This document shows positions 8,197 through 16,700 of a stretch of 37,554 nucleotides of DNA, one piece after another. A model generated the notes under the pieces. That model saw nothing but the letters and a program-made list of their open reading frames with translations, was not told the origin of the DNA and ran no database searches. Source of the stretch: an uncultured Oscillospiraceae bacterium (GTDB lineage Bacteria; Bacillota; Clostridia; Oscillospirales; Oscillospiraceae); NCBI GenBank assembly GCA_947628315.1, contig CANQZJ010000018.1, positions 1 through 37,554 of the forward strand. The letters run 5' to 3'. The position numbers and the translations under genes were made by a program. Each line of letters begins with the position of its first letter. Position 1 is the stretch's first letter.

Positions 8197-9141
8197 GTGA
8201 AGCCCGATGTACTTGTGATCTGCGGCCCCACCGCCTCCGGCAAAACGGCTCTGGCCGTGGCGCTGGCCCAGGCCCTCGACGGCGAGGTGGTGTCCGCCGA
8301 CTCCATGCAGGTCTACCGCCGGATGGACGTGGGCACCGCCAAGCCCACCGCCGAGGAGATGCAGGGCGTCCCCCACCACATGATCGACGTGGCCGACCCG
8401 GAGGAGAACTGGTCCGTAGCCCGGTATGTGGCCGAGGCCGTCCCCATCGTGGACGGCATCATTGCCCGGGGAAAGGTGCCCATCATCGCCGGGGGCACCG
8501 GGCTGTATATCGACCACCTCATCGCCGGGCGGCGGTTCGCCCCCTTTGAGGCGGACAGCGGCCTCCGGGAGGAACTACAGGATCGAGTAAAGACGGAGGG
8601 GCTCCCCGCCCTCCGGGCGCAGCTGGAATCCATCGACCCGGACGCCGCCGCCCGCATCCACCCCAACGACGAGAAGCGCACCGTCCGGGCGCTGGAGGTC
8701 TACCTCGCCACCGGCAAGACCATCTCCCAGCACGACCGGGAGAGCCGGCAGCGCCCCAACCGCTACACGCCGCTGACCGTCGCGCTGAACTTTGCCGACC
8801 GGGCCGATCTCTGGGCGCGCATCGACCGGCGGGTGGACGACATGATGGCCCGGGGGCTGGAGGCGGAAGTCCGTCAACTGTTGGCGGACGGCGTCCCCGC
8901 CGGCTGTACCGCCATGCAGGCCATCGGCTACAAGGAGCTGGCCGCCGCCATTCTGGAGGGCCGCCCGGTGTCCGAGGGCGCGGAGGAGGTCAAGCTCCGC
9001 TCGCGCCAGTACGCCAAGCGGCAGCTCACCTGGTTCCGGCGGAACCCGGACGCCCACTGGTATCTGTGGGATAAAATTCCAAATCTTTCGTCCGCCCTCG
9101 CTTTTTCGACCAAACTCGCCGTCGACAGCGGTTTACAATAG
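8197..9141 (+). CDS. miaA: tRNA dimethylallyltransferase MiaA
   Basis: Transfers a dimethylallyl group to N6 of A37 in tRNAs reading UNN codons. The protein has 314 residues, normal for the family. Visible features are the P-loop GPTASGKTALAVALA (10-24), SADSMQVYR with the catalytic Asp, the GGTGLYIDHL segment, and the C-terminal QAIGYKEL and RSRQYAKRQLTWFR motifs. The start is GTG with a strong AGGAGGTGAG site just upstream. It heads a plus-strand operon, with hfq following after 51 bases, an arrangement conserved from proteobacteria to clostridia. Confidence 0.97.
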   Translation: MKPDVLVICGPTASGKTALAVALAQALDGEVVSADSMQVYRRMDVGTAKPTAEEMQGVPHHMIDVADPEENWSVARYVAEAVPIVDGIIARGKVPIIAGGTGLYIDHLIAGRRFAPFEADSGLREELQDRVKTEGLPALRAQLESIDPDAAARIHPNDEKRTVRALEVYLATGKTISQHDRESRQRPNRYTPLTVALNFADRADLWARIDRRVDDMMARGLEAEVRQLLADGVPAGCTAMQAIGYKELAAAILEGRPVSEGAEEVKLRSRQYAKRQLTWFRRNPDAHWYLWDKIPNLSSALAFSTKLAVDSGLQ

Positions 9142-9192
9142 ACGCACTCAGGCCGGGGCGACCCCGGCGAGAAAGAAAAGGAGTGTGTCACA

Positions 9193-9438
9193 ATGAGTAT
9201 TTCCACCGTAGCCATCAACAAACAGCCCAACCTCCAGGACGCCTTTTTGTCCTCCGCCCGCCGCATGGCCGCCCGCGTCACCGTGTTTTTGATGAACGGG
9301 TACCAGCTCCGGGGCGTCATCACCGGGTTCGACCCCTATGTGGTGGTGGTCGTGTCCGACGGTAAGCAGCAGATCATCTACAAGCACGCCATCTCCACCA
9401 TCACCCCGGAGCACCCCCTGACCATCGACGAGGGCTGA
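9193..9438 (+). CDS. hfq: RNA chaperone Hfq
   Basis: An 81-residue Sm-like hexameric RNA-binding protein that pairs small RNAs with mRNAs. Sm1 (NLQDAFLSSARR...VTVFLMNGYQLRG) and Sm2 (IIYKHAISTITP) are clear, with the proximal-site YKH intact. Compared with E. coli, the rim patch RRER reads RRMA, so two rim arginines remain and one is lost; distal-face Tyr25 is Phe and Lys31 is Gln. The C-terminal tail is only about ten residues. The ribosome site is AAGGAGTG. A candidate hairpin over the next gene's start (9464-9483) lies directly downstream. Confidence 0.96.
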   Translation: MSISTVAINKQPNLQDAFLSSARRMAARVTVFLMNGYQLRGVITGFDPYVVVVVSDGKQQIIYKHAISTITPEHPLTIDEG

Positions 9439-9463
9439 CCGCCCACCCTTAGACAGAGAACCC

Positions 9464-9483
9464 GTGGAAAGGTCTGATTCCAC
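9464..9483 (+). promoter_or_regulatory. Small hairpin over the ribosome site of the HlyD-like gene
   Basis: A perfect inverted repeat GTGGAA-N8-TTCCAC ends on the base before the TTG start at 9484. The purine-rich GGAAAGG that should recruit the ribosome is split between stem and loop. It could lower initiation, but a six-pair stem may also be chance. Confidence 0.35.
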
Positions 9484-10758
9484 TTGAAAGAGAGCAAACT
9501 GACCCAAAAAGTGCTGGTCGCCCTGCTGTGCGCCGGCGTCATCCTCTATTTGGCCGTGTACATCTTCCAGGCCCTGCGGAGCGACCTGGTCACCACCGTC
9601 GCCTACGCCTATACCCAGAGCGTGGGCGTGCAGGGCCGCGGGCTGGTGGTGCGGGAGGAGTCCGTGCTGCCCGGCGCCAACGGCTATCTGGATCTGATCC
9701 TGAGCGAGGGGGAGCGGGCCGCCGCCGGCGACGCGGTGGCGCTGTTCTACAGCGACCCCTCCGCCCTGTCCATCCGGCAGGAGATCCGCTCTCTGCAGTC
9801 GGAGATCGAGCAGCTTCAATACGCCCTGAACGCCAGCGCCGCCGGCACGGCGGACGCCGCCGCCCTGGACGACCAGATCGTGGACGCCATCGTGGAGCTC
9901 CGCTCCCAGTCCGCCGCCGGCGACCTGTCCGGCCTGGACGCCGCCGCCCTGTCCCTGCGCACCACCGTGTTCCGCCGGGCCTACATCTTTGAGGACGCCG
10001 CCGCCGGACAGCTGAGCCGGCTCATCGCGGACAAGCAGTCCCGGCTGGCGTCGCTGAACCAGTCCATGGGCCAGGTGTCCCAGACGGTCTACGCCCCCTG
10101 TGCCGGCGTGTTCTCCGGCGAGACCGACGGCTGGGAGGATGCGGCGTCCCCCGCCATGCTGGACGGCCTCACCGCGGAACAGCTGGCCGGTCTGCTGGAC
10201 GAGAAGCGCTCCGGGGACGGCACCGCCGCCGGCAAACTCATCACCGGCTCCACCTGGTACTTTGCCGCCCTGCTGCCCGCGGGCAACCCCGGTCTGGCGG
10301 AGGGCAGCACCTACCGCCTCTCCTTCACCGACGGCTGGTATCAGGAGATCGCCATGCGGCTGGAGCGGCTGGAGGTGGGGAACGACCAGACCCTGGCCAT
10401 CTTCTCCGCCCGCAGCGCCCTGTCGGAAACCACCCTCCTGCGGGTGCAGACGGTGGACATCATTCTGGACGAGATCGAGGGCATCCGCGTCCCCCGGCGG
10501 TCGCTGGAGGTGCGCACCGTGGCGGAGGAGCAGAAGGACGAGAACGGCAATGTCACCGGCACCAAGGACGTCAACCACTACTATGTATACACGGTGGTCA
10601 GCTCCCAGGCGGAGGAGCAGGAGGTCAGGGTGGCGTACACCGCCGACACCTATTACCTGGTGCGCCCGGTGGACGAAAACGCCCGGGATCGCCTCCGCCC
10701 CGGCGACGAGCTGATCCTGAACACCGCCGGCCTGTTCGACGGAAAGGTGGTGCGCTGA
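9484..10758 (+). CDS. HlyD-like single-pass membrane protein (ylmE/sepF-linked)
   Basis: A 424-residue protein starting at TTG with GGAAAGG upstream. One membrane segment (about 9-30, VLVALLCAGVILYLAVYIFQAL) anchors an extracytoplasmic region laid out like HlyD/membrane-fusion proteins: a lipoyl-like half (GRGLVVREESVLPGANGYLDLILSEGERAAAGD), a coiled-coil hairpin (about 100-195) and a second beta-barrel half (YAPCAGVFSG and onward). Such proteins are often found before ylmE-sepF in clostridia. There is no adjacent ABC exporter or outer membrane, so a plain efflux-adaptor role is doubtful; a scaffold at the division site is one guess. Its stop overlaps the next ATG by one base (TGATG). Confidence 0.75.
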   Translation: MKESKLTQKVLVALLCAGVILYLAVYIFQALRSDLVTTVAYAYTQSVGVQGRGLVVREESVLPGANGYLDLILSEGERAAAGDAVALFYSDPSALSIRQEIRSLQSEIEQLQYALNASAAGTADAAALDDQIVDAIVELRSQSAAGDLSGLDAAALSLRTTVFRRAYIFEDAAAGQLSRLIADKQSRLASLNQSMGQVSQTVYAPCAGVFSGETDGWEDAASPAMLDGLTAEQLAGLLDEKRSGDGTAAGKLITGSTWYFAALLPAGNPGLAEGSTYRLSFTDGWYQEIAMRLERLEVGNDQTLAIFSARSALSETTLLRVQTVDIILDEIEGIRVPRRSLEVRTVAEEQKDENGNVTGTKDVNHYYVYTVVSSQAEEQEVRVAYTADTYYLVRPVDENARDRLRPGDELILNTAGLFDGKVVR

Positions 10759-11468
10759 TGTCTCTCGGGGAAAACATCGCGAAGGTAAAGGCCAACATCG
10801 AGGCCGCCGCCCGGGCCGCCGGCCGGGATCCCGGGTCGATCACCCTGGTGGCCGCCACCAAGACCCAGACCAGCGATACCATCCGGGCGGCCATCGCCGC
10901 CGGGATCACCGCCTGCGGGGAGAACCGGGTGCAGGAGCTCACCGCCCACCTGGACGACGACGCCTATGAGGGCGCGTCCCTCCACTTCATCGGCCATCTG
11001 CAGACCAACAAGGTGAAGTACGTGGTGGGCCGGGTGGATCTGATCCACTCCGTCTCGTCGGAAAAACTGCTGCGGGCCATCGACGCCCAGGCGGAAAAGA
11101 TCGGCGTGGTGCAGGATATCCTACTGGAGGTCAACCTGGCGGGCGAGGAGAGCAAGTCGGGTTTTTCGCCAAATCAGGTGCCCGAAATGGCGTCTTTGGC
11201 GGCAAATATGACACATGTAAACCTCCGAGGACTCATGTGTATCCCCCCTCGAGCACAATATTTAGGGGAAAATTTCAGATTTTTTGAAAATTTACACCAA
11301 TTAGCTGTTGACATAAGAACAAAAATAGTGGATAATAAGACAGATAACGGGATTCTATCCATGGGCATGAGCGACGACTACCCCGACGCCATCCGTGCCG
11401 GGGCCACCCATATCCGGGTGGGAACCGCCCTGTTCGGACCCCGTCCGCCCCTGCCTGGTTCGACATAA
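10758..11468 (+). CDS. ylmE: YggS/YlmE family PLP-binding protein
   Basis: A 236-residue PLP homeostasis protein (alanine-racemase N-terminal fold, no racemase activity expected). The PLP lysine lies in LVAATKTQ (about 30-37); GENRVQEL, HFIGHLQTNKVKY, LMCIPP and LSMGMSDDYPDAIRAGATHIRVGTALFG are family blocks. The ATG overlaps the previous stop. The stretch from about 11161 to 11350 keeps family motifs but is AT-rich (15 G+C in the 60 bases 11281-11340), unlike everything around it. That patch includes a near-consensus promoter facing sepF. The protein reads intact across it. Confidence 0.94.
   Translation: MSLGENIAKVKANIEAAARAAGRDPGSITLVAATKTQTSDTIRAAIAAGITACGENRVQELTAHLDDDAYEGASLHFIGHLQTNKVKYVVGRVDLIHSVSSEKLLRAIDAQAEKIGVVQDILLEVNLAGEESKSGFSPNQVPEMASLAANMTHVNLRGLMCIPPRAQYLGENFRFFENLHQLAVDIRTKIVDNKTDNGILSMGMSDDYPDAIRAGATHIRVGTALFGPRPPLPGST
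11308..11336 (+). promoter_or_regulatory. Internal promoter inside ylmE, driving sepF-divIVA
   Basis: Perfect TTGACA (11308-11313), 17-base spacer, GATAAT (11331-11336; one mismatch to TATAAT), in the most AT-rich part of the ylmE reading frame. The predicted start near 11343 is about 150 bases before the sepF ATG. Confidence 0.7.
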
Positions 11469-11491
11469 TATTTTGAAGGGAGATCTGTCTT

Positions 11492-11926
11492 ATGAGTTTC
11501 ATTGACGAGTTGAAGCGGCTGGCCCGCCCCTACGAGGATGAACCCGCGGACGTTTACGAGGAGGACTTCGCCCCCGTGGCCAGCGTCCCCAAGGAGACCA
11601 ACCGCGAGAGCGAGCGCCGCAGCAATAAGGTGGTCAACATCCACACCACCACCCAGCTGCAGGTGGTGCTGGTCAAGCCGGAGCGGTTCGAGAACGCCTC
11701 CGAGATCGCCGACCACCTCCGCGACAAGCGCACCGTGGTGCTCAACCTGGAGCACACCGACAAGAACATCGCCCGTCGCCTCATCGACTTCCTGTCCGGC
11801 GTGGCCTACGCCAATGAGGGCACCATCAAAAAGGTCGCTCTTTCTACATACATCATCACTCCGTACAATGTGGAGATCCTGGGGGATCTCATCGACGAGC
11901 TGGAAAACAACGGCTTGTACTTCTAA
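11492..11926 (+). CDS. sepF: Cell division protein SepF
   Basis: A 144-residue membrane-binding FtsZ partner. The N-terminus MSFIDELKRLARPY is the amphipathic membrane helix, followed by an acidic linker (about 15-50). The C-terminal core (about 55-144) has LVKPERFENASEIADHLRDKRTVVLNLE, RRLIDFLSGVAYA and the terminal ITPYNVEILGDLIDELE, the usual dimerisation and FtsZ-binding fold. The ribosome site is AGGGAG. It is served both by the operon promoter and by the candidate promoter inside ylmE, and is followed after 19 bases by divIVA. Confidence 0.95.
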   Translation: MSFIDELKRLARPYEDEPADVYEEDFAPVASVPKETNRESERRSNKVVNIHTTTQLQVVLVKPERFENASEIADHLRDKRTVVLNLEHTDKNIARRLIDFLSGVAYANEGTIKKVALSTYIITPYNVEILGDLIDELENNGLYF

Positions 11927-11945
11927 CCGAGGGGGAAACTGACCA

Positions 11946-12656
11946 ATGTTGACACCACAGGAGGTGGCCAGCCACTCTTTCGCGCGCGCGAGCTTCGGCG
12001 GCTACAATATGTCCATGGTGGACGAATTTCTGGATACCCTGACCGAGGACTACACCACCCTGTATAATGACAACGCCATCCTGAAGAACAAGCTGAAGGT
12101 GCTGTCCGACACCATCGAGGAGTACCGCGCCACCGACGACGCCATGCGCAAGACCCTGCTGGCCGCCCAGAAGATGGCGGACAACATGGTGGCCGAGGCC
12201 CAGGAGAAGCGGGATCGCCTCGTGGCCGACGCCGAGCAGTCCGCTGCCCAGCGGGTGGAGGAGCTGAAGCAGCAGGTGGCCGCCGAGGAGTACCGCGTGG
12301 AGCAGGCCAAGCAGGCCACCGCCGAGTATGTGCGGCAGCTCAACGAGATGCACCAGAAGGAGGGCGAGTTCCTGGCCGGTCTGGACAAGATGATGCCCCC
12401 GGCGCCGGAGTTCCCCAAGGACGACCCCAGCGCCGACATCAAGGCGTCCGTCTCCGCCCTCTATGAGGATGACGCCGCCGGCGGGCCGGCGGATCCCGCC
12501 CGCGCCTCCGAGGAGGACTATGTCCCCACTCGGCTGACCCCGCCCAAAGTGACGGAGATCCCGGACTACGACGACAGCGACGCCCCCGTCCTGGACGACG
12601 AGGCCACCCGGCGCTTCGAGGATCTGAAGTTCGGCAAGGACTACAGCATCGAGTGA
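11946..12656 (+). CDS. divIVA: DivIVA-domain protein
   Basis: A 236-residue coiled-coil protein. The DivIVA N-terminal domain is recognisable (LTPQEVASHSFARASFGGYNMSMVDEFLD, about 2-30), where the Phe/Arg turn binds curved membrane. A long coiled coil follows (about 30-140; DNAILKNKLKVL, ATDDAMRKTLLAAQKMADNMVAEA), then a Pro/Asp-rich tail. Relatives mark poles and septa and recruit division or cell-wall factors. In bacilli and many clostridia ylmG and ylmH lie between sepF and divIVA; both are absent here. A strong terminator follows at 12671. Confidence 0.92.
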   Translation: MLTPQEVASHSFARASFGGYNMSMVDEFLDTLTEDYTTLYNDNAILKNKLKVLSDTIEEYRATDDAMRKTLLAAQKMADNMVAEAQEKRDRLVADAEQSAAQRVEELKQQVAAEEYRVEQAKQATAEYVRQLNEMHQKEGEFLAGLDKMMPPAPEFPKDDPSADIKASVSALYEDDAAGGPADPARASEEDYVPTRLTPPKVTEIPDYDDSDAPVLDDEATRRFEDLKFGKDYSIE

Positions 12657-12670
12657 TTTCAGAGCAACGC

Positions 12671-12704
12671 AAAAGGTCTCCCGGAAACCGGGAGACCTTT
12701 TTTT
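12671..12704 (+). terminator. Rho-independent terminator after divIVA
   Basis: Stem AAAAGGTCTCCCGG / CCGGGAGACCTTTT with loop AAA, followed by a T run. It closes the miaA-divIVA operon. Confidence 0.92.
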
Positions 12705-12763
12705 GCGCTATGGCGGCCCGCCGCTCCGCGCCGAAATATTTACAAACCGGTCAAAAAACGGAC

Positions 12764-12793
12764 TTGATTTGGTCACAGGCGGTCAAATATACT
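12764..12793 (+). promoter_or_regulatory. Promoter for the beta-helix lipoprotein
   Basis: TTGATT (12764-12769), 18-base spacer, TATACT (12788-12793), about 28 bases before the ATG at 12821, with GAGGTG as ribosome site. Confidence 0.7.
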
Positions 12794-12820
12794 GCGAACA
12801 TCCGAAATGAGGTGTTCTGT

Positions 12821-14359
12821 ATGAAAAAATCCATCGCGCTCCTGCTCTCCGCCGCCCTGGCCCTGTCGCTGACAGCCTGCGGCAATGAAGCCCAAACTCC
12901 CTCCGCCCCCGCCGGAACCGACAGCCCCACATCCGCCCCCATCGGGACGGACGCCCCCGCATCTGCTCCCGCCGCCGGCACCGAGGCCCCGGCGGCCGCC
13001 GTCCCCCAGGGCACGGCCATCGCCCTGTCGGACGAGGGGATCACTGTGGACGGCCAGCCCGCCGGCGAGGACAGCACCGCGGCGGTGTACACCGCCCACG
13101 ACATCGTCTACTATGAGGCCGGCCACGACTTCACCTACGGCGAGGGCACCGAGGCCGACGAGCACAGTGAGGACGAAGCGGCCGCCCACACGGTGATCCA
13201 CATCACGAAGCCGGGAACCTATGTGGTCTCCGGCACCCTCAGCGCCGGCCAGATCGCGGTGGATCTGGGGGAGGACGCGGAGGACGACCCCGAGGCCGTG
13301 GTGAACTTAGTCCTGAACGGGGTGGACATCACCTGCACCGTGGCCCCGGCCATCATCTTCTATAATGTCTACGAGTGCGGCGACAAGGACGATCCCAAAT
13401 CCGAGGTGGATACCTCCGCCGCCGGGGCCAACGTCCACCTGGCCGACGGCTCTGAGAACACAGTGAACGGCTCCTATGTGGCCCGCATCTACAAGTCCGT
13501 TGAACTGAACGAGGCGGGCACCGAAGTGGTCGACAGCAAAAAGCTCCACAAGTACGACGGGGCCCTCTACTCCAAAATGTCCATGAACATGGGCGGGAAT
13601 GACGGCATCCTTCACATCAACGCCGAGAACGAGGGGCTGGACAGCGAGCTGCACCTGACCATCAACGGCGGCGTCATCGACATCGTCTCCGGCAACGACG
13701 GCATCAACACCAACGAGGACGGGGTGTCCGTCACCACCATCAACGGCGGCACGCTCACCGTCACCGTCAACGGCTCCACCGGCGAGGGGGACGGCATTGA
13801 CTCCAACGGCTGGCTGGTCATCAACGGCGGCACGGTCCGGGCCTACGCCTGCTCCACCTCCGGGGACGCGGGCATCGACTCGGACATGGGCATCATCATC
13901 AACGGCGGCACGGTCATCGCCACCGGCAATATGCTGGACGCCATCGACGGGGCCAGCACCCAGGACTACGTGATCTTCAACCTGCGGGACGGCGGAAACG
14001 GGACGGAATACGCCCTGAAGGACGCCGACGGGAACGAGCTGATGGCCGTCCCCACCGCCAACGGCTTCTCCATCCTGCTGGTGTCCTGCCCCCAGCTCCC
14101 GGAGGGCCTCTGCGCCCTCTATGACGGCGGCACGCTGGTGGCCTCCGCCCAGCCCGGCGCGGGTGATATGGGCGGCATGGGCGGCCACGGCGGCTTCCCC
14201 GGCGGTCAGCGGCCCGACGGCGAGCGCCCCCAGTGGCCGGACGGCGAGACCCCGCCGGAGATGCCCGACGGGCAGACGCCCCCTGAGGGCGGCTTCGGCC
14301 CCGGCGGCCAGCAGCCCCCCGACGGGGAGGGAACTCCCGCCGAGCCCAACGCTCTCTGA
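12821..14359 (+). CDS. Secreted lipoprotein with Cthe_2159-type carbohydrate-binding beta-helix
   Basis: A 512-residue lipoprotein. Signal peptide and lipobox are MKKSIALLLSAALALSLTAC, so Cys20 should be lipidated. A Ser/Ala/Pro/Thr linker (about 25-65) holds the domain off the membrane. The main domain (about 85-440) resembles the Cthe_2159 family (formerly DUF4353), a calcium-binding right-handed beta-helix known to bind polygalacturonic acid; it shows repeated rungs built on INGG followed by acidic GNDGI, EGDGIDSN and AGIDSD turns. The last ~60 residues are Gly/Pro-rich with degenerate PDGE/PDGQ units. It is a single-gene unit with its own promoter and terminator. The 56 upstream in-frame codons run through the divIVA terminator and are not translated. 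Ligand unknown. Confidence 0.85.
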   Translation: MKKSIALLLSAALALSLTACGNEAQTPSAPAGTDSPTSAPIGTDAPASAPAAGTEAPAAAVPQGTAIALSDEGITVDGQPAGEDSTAAVYTAHDIVYYEAGHDFTYGEGTEADEHSEDEAAAHTVIHITKPGTYVVSGTLSAGQIAVDLGEDAEDDPEAVVNLVLNGVDITCTVAPAIIFYNVYECGDKDDPKSEVDTSAAGANVHLADGSENTVNGSYVARIYKSVELNEAGTEVVDSKKLHKYDGALYSKMSMNMGGNDGILHINAENEGLDSELHLTINGGVIDIVSGNDGINTNEDGVSVTTINGGTLTVTVNGSTGEGDGIDSNGWLVINGGTVRAYACSTSGDAGIDSDMGIIINGGTVIATGNMLDAIDGASTQDYVIFNLRDGGNGTEYALKDADGNELMAVPTANGFSILLVSCPQLPEGLCALYDGGTLVASAQPGAGDMGGMGGHGGFPGGQRPDGERPQWPDGETPPEMPDGQTPPEGGFGPGGQQPPDGEGTPAEPNAL

Positions 14360-14386
14360 CAGGTCTCGCCCCAGCTGCCAGACAGA

Positions 14387-14417
14387 CAGGCCCCGCCGGG
14401 TTTCCCGGCGGGGCCTG
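14387..14417 (+). terminator. Hairpin terminator between convergent genes
   Basis: Perfect 14-pair stem CAGGCCCCGCCGGG with TTT loop, followed on the plus strand by CTTTACACTTT. The T tract is weak, but the position between the lipoprotein gene and the convergent acetyltransferase suits a shared terminator. Confidence 0.75.
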
Positions 14418-14419
14418 CT

Positions 14420-14965
14420 TTACACTTTCCAGTCTTTTTTCCACAAAACCGTCTCCATCCCGGTCAGCTCCCCGCCGTCCTCTGTCGGGACGCGGCTCTC
14501 GCACAGGGGTGTAAAGCCCAGCTTTTGGTGGAACGCCCGGGAGGGGAGGTTGAAGTCAAAATATCCGTCGTTGACATAGTCCGCCCCCTCCGCGAACAGC
14601 CGGCCGATAACGGCCCGCACCGCCTCCTCCATCAGCCCCCGGCGGCGGTACTGCCGGGAGATGGAGAAGGACAGCGCCCGCCCCGTTTTCCCCGCGGTCT
14701 CCGGCCGGTTTTTGACCTCCTCCGGGGGCTCCTCGTAAATGGTGAGATCGCCGATCAGCTTCCCGGTCTCTCTGAGGACGATGGCGTAGGCCCATTTCTC
14801 CCCGTGGAGGAACCAGTCCAGCAGCTCCCTGGCCTTCTCCTCGCTGTCCACCGGCCAGTTCCCCATCATCCGGTTCAGCTCGTCGTCCATCACCAGCTCA
14901 CAGAAGTCGGGGAGGTCGCTCTCCTCAAATTTCCGCAGCGTCAGCCGCTCTGTCTCCAAAAACAC
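14420..14965 (-). CDS. GNAT family N-acetyltransferase (RimJ/RimL type)
   Basis: A 181-residue acetyltransferase. It opens with the RimJ/RimL pattern LETERLTLRKFEESDL, has an acceptor-side strand KLIGDLTIYEE (about 67-77), the acetyl-CoA pyrophosphate loop QYRRRGLMEEAVRAV (about 104-118; R/Q-x-x-G/R type) and the FNLPSRAFHQKLGF block near 140. The start is GTG with GGAGGG nine bases ahead. It follows obgE by 54 bases on the same strand. The target (protein N-terminus, small molecule or antibiotic) cannot be told from sequence. Confidence 0.85.
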   Translation of the reverse strand: MFLETERLTLRKFEESDLPDFCELVMDDELNRMMGNWPVDSEEKARELLDWFLHGEKWAYAIVLRETGKLIGDLTIYEEPPEEVKNRPETAGKTGRALSFSISRQYRRRGLMEEAVRAVIGRLFAEGADYVNDGYFDFNLPSRAFHQKLGFTPLCESRVPTEDGGELTGMETVLWKKDWKV

Positions 14966-15019
14966 GGTTTTCCCTCCAAATGCGGGCCGCGGCCCTGAAA
15001 CAGGGGTCGCCGCCGGCGC

Positions 15020-16303
<1,284 letters not shown>

Positions 16304-16335
16304 AGCGTTACCTCCTTATGAGGGGTATCTTTCCC

Positions 16336-16374
16336 AAAAAAGCGTCCCGGACAGGGTCTGTCCGGGACGTTTTT
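16336..16374 (-). terminator. Terminator between rpmA and obgE
   Basis: Stem CGTCCCGGACA / TGTCCGGGACG (16343-16369) with five-base loop. On the minus strand it is followed by TTTTTT; on the plus strand by TTTTT, so it could work both ways. Only minus-strand genes flank it, so its likely job is reducing transcription from rpmA into obgE. Confidence 0.85.
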
Positions 16375-16383
16375 GCGTCGTGC

Positions 16384-16665
16384 TTACTGCGCGATCTCCA
16401 CGATGGAGACCTTCTTGCGATCCTTGCCCATCCGCTCGAACTTCACGTGGCCGTCCTTCAGGGCGAACAGGGTGTCGTCGCTGCCGATGCCCACGTTGGT
16501 GCCGGGGTGGATGTGGCTGCCGCGCTGCCGCACCAGAATGTTGCCGGCCAGCACGAACTGACCGTCGCCCCGCTTGACGCCCAGGCGCTTGGCCTTGGAG
16601 TCGCGGCCGTTCTTGGTGGAGCCGCCGCCCTTTTTGTGGGCGAAGAACTGGATGCTGATCTTCAT
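16384..16665 (-). CDS. rpmA: Ribosomal protein bL27 with Prp-cleavable N-terminus
   Basis: A 93-residue 50S protein whose mature N-terminus reaches the peptidyl transferase centre. I start at MKISIQFFA because the Firmicute pre-sequence ending in QFFA is cut by Prp just before HKKGGGS, and an AGAAAGGA site precedes this ATG. An upstream in-frame ATG at 16704 overlaps the prp stop (ATGA) and would add 13 residues; it is less likely. [22 protein letters not shown] is the conserved core. The gene encoding the protease that trims it lies immediately upstream. Confidence 0.96.
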   Translation of the reverse strand: MKISIQFFAHKKGGGSTKNGRDSKAKRLGVKRGDGQFVLAGNILVRQRGSHIHPGTNVGIGSDDTLFALKDGHVKFERMGKDRKKVSIVEIAQ

Positions 16666-16700
16666 GTCGGTTTCCGTCCTTTCTGTTAAAGGTTTGAGGC

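Noticed and set aside
12653-12820. Upstream extension of the beta-helix lipoprotein by 56 codons
   Set aside because: It would run through the divIVA terminator and the lipoprotein promoter and would bury the signal peptide.
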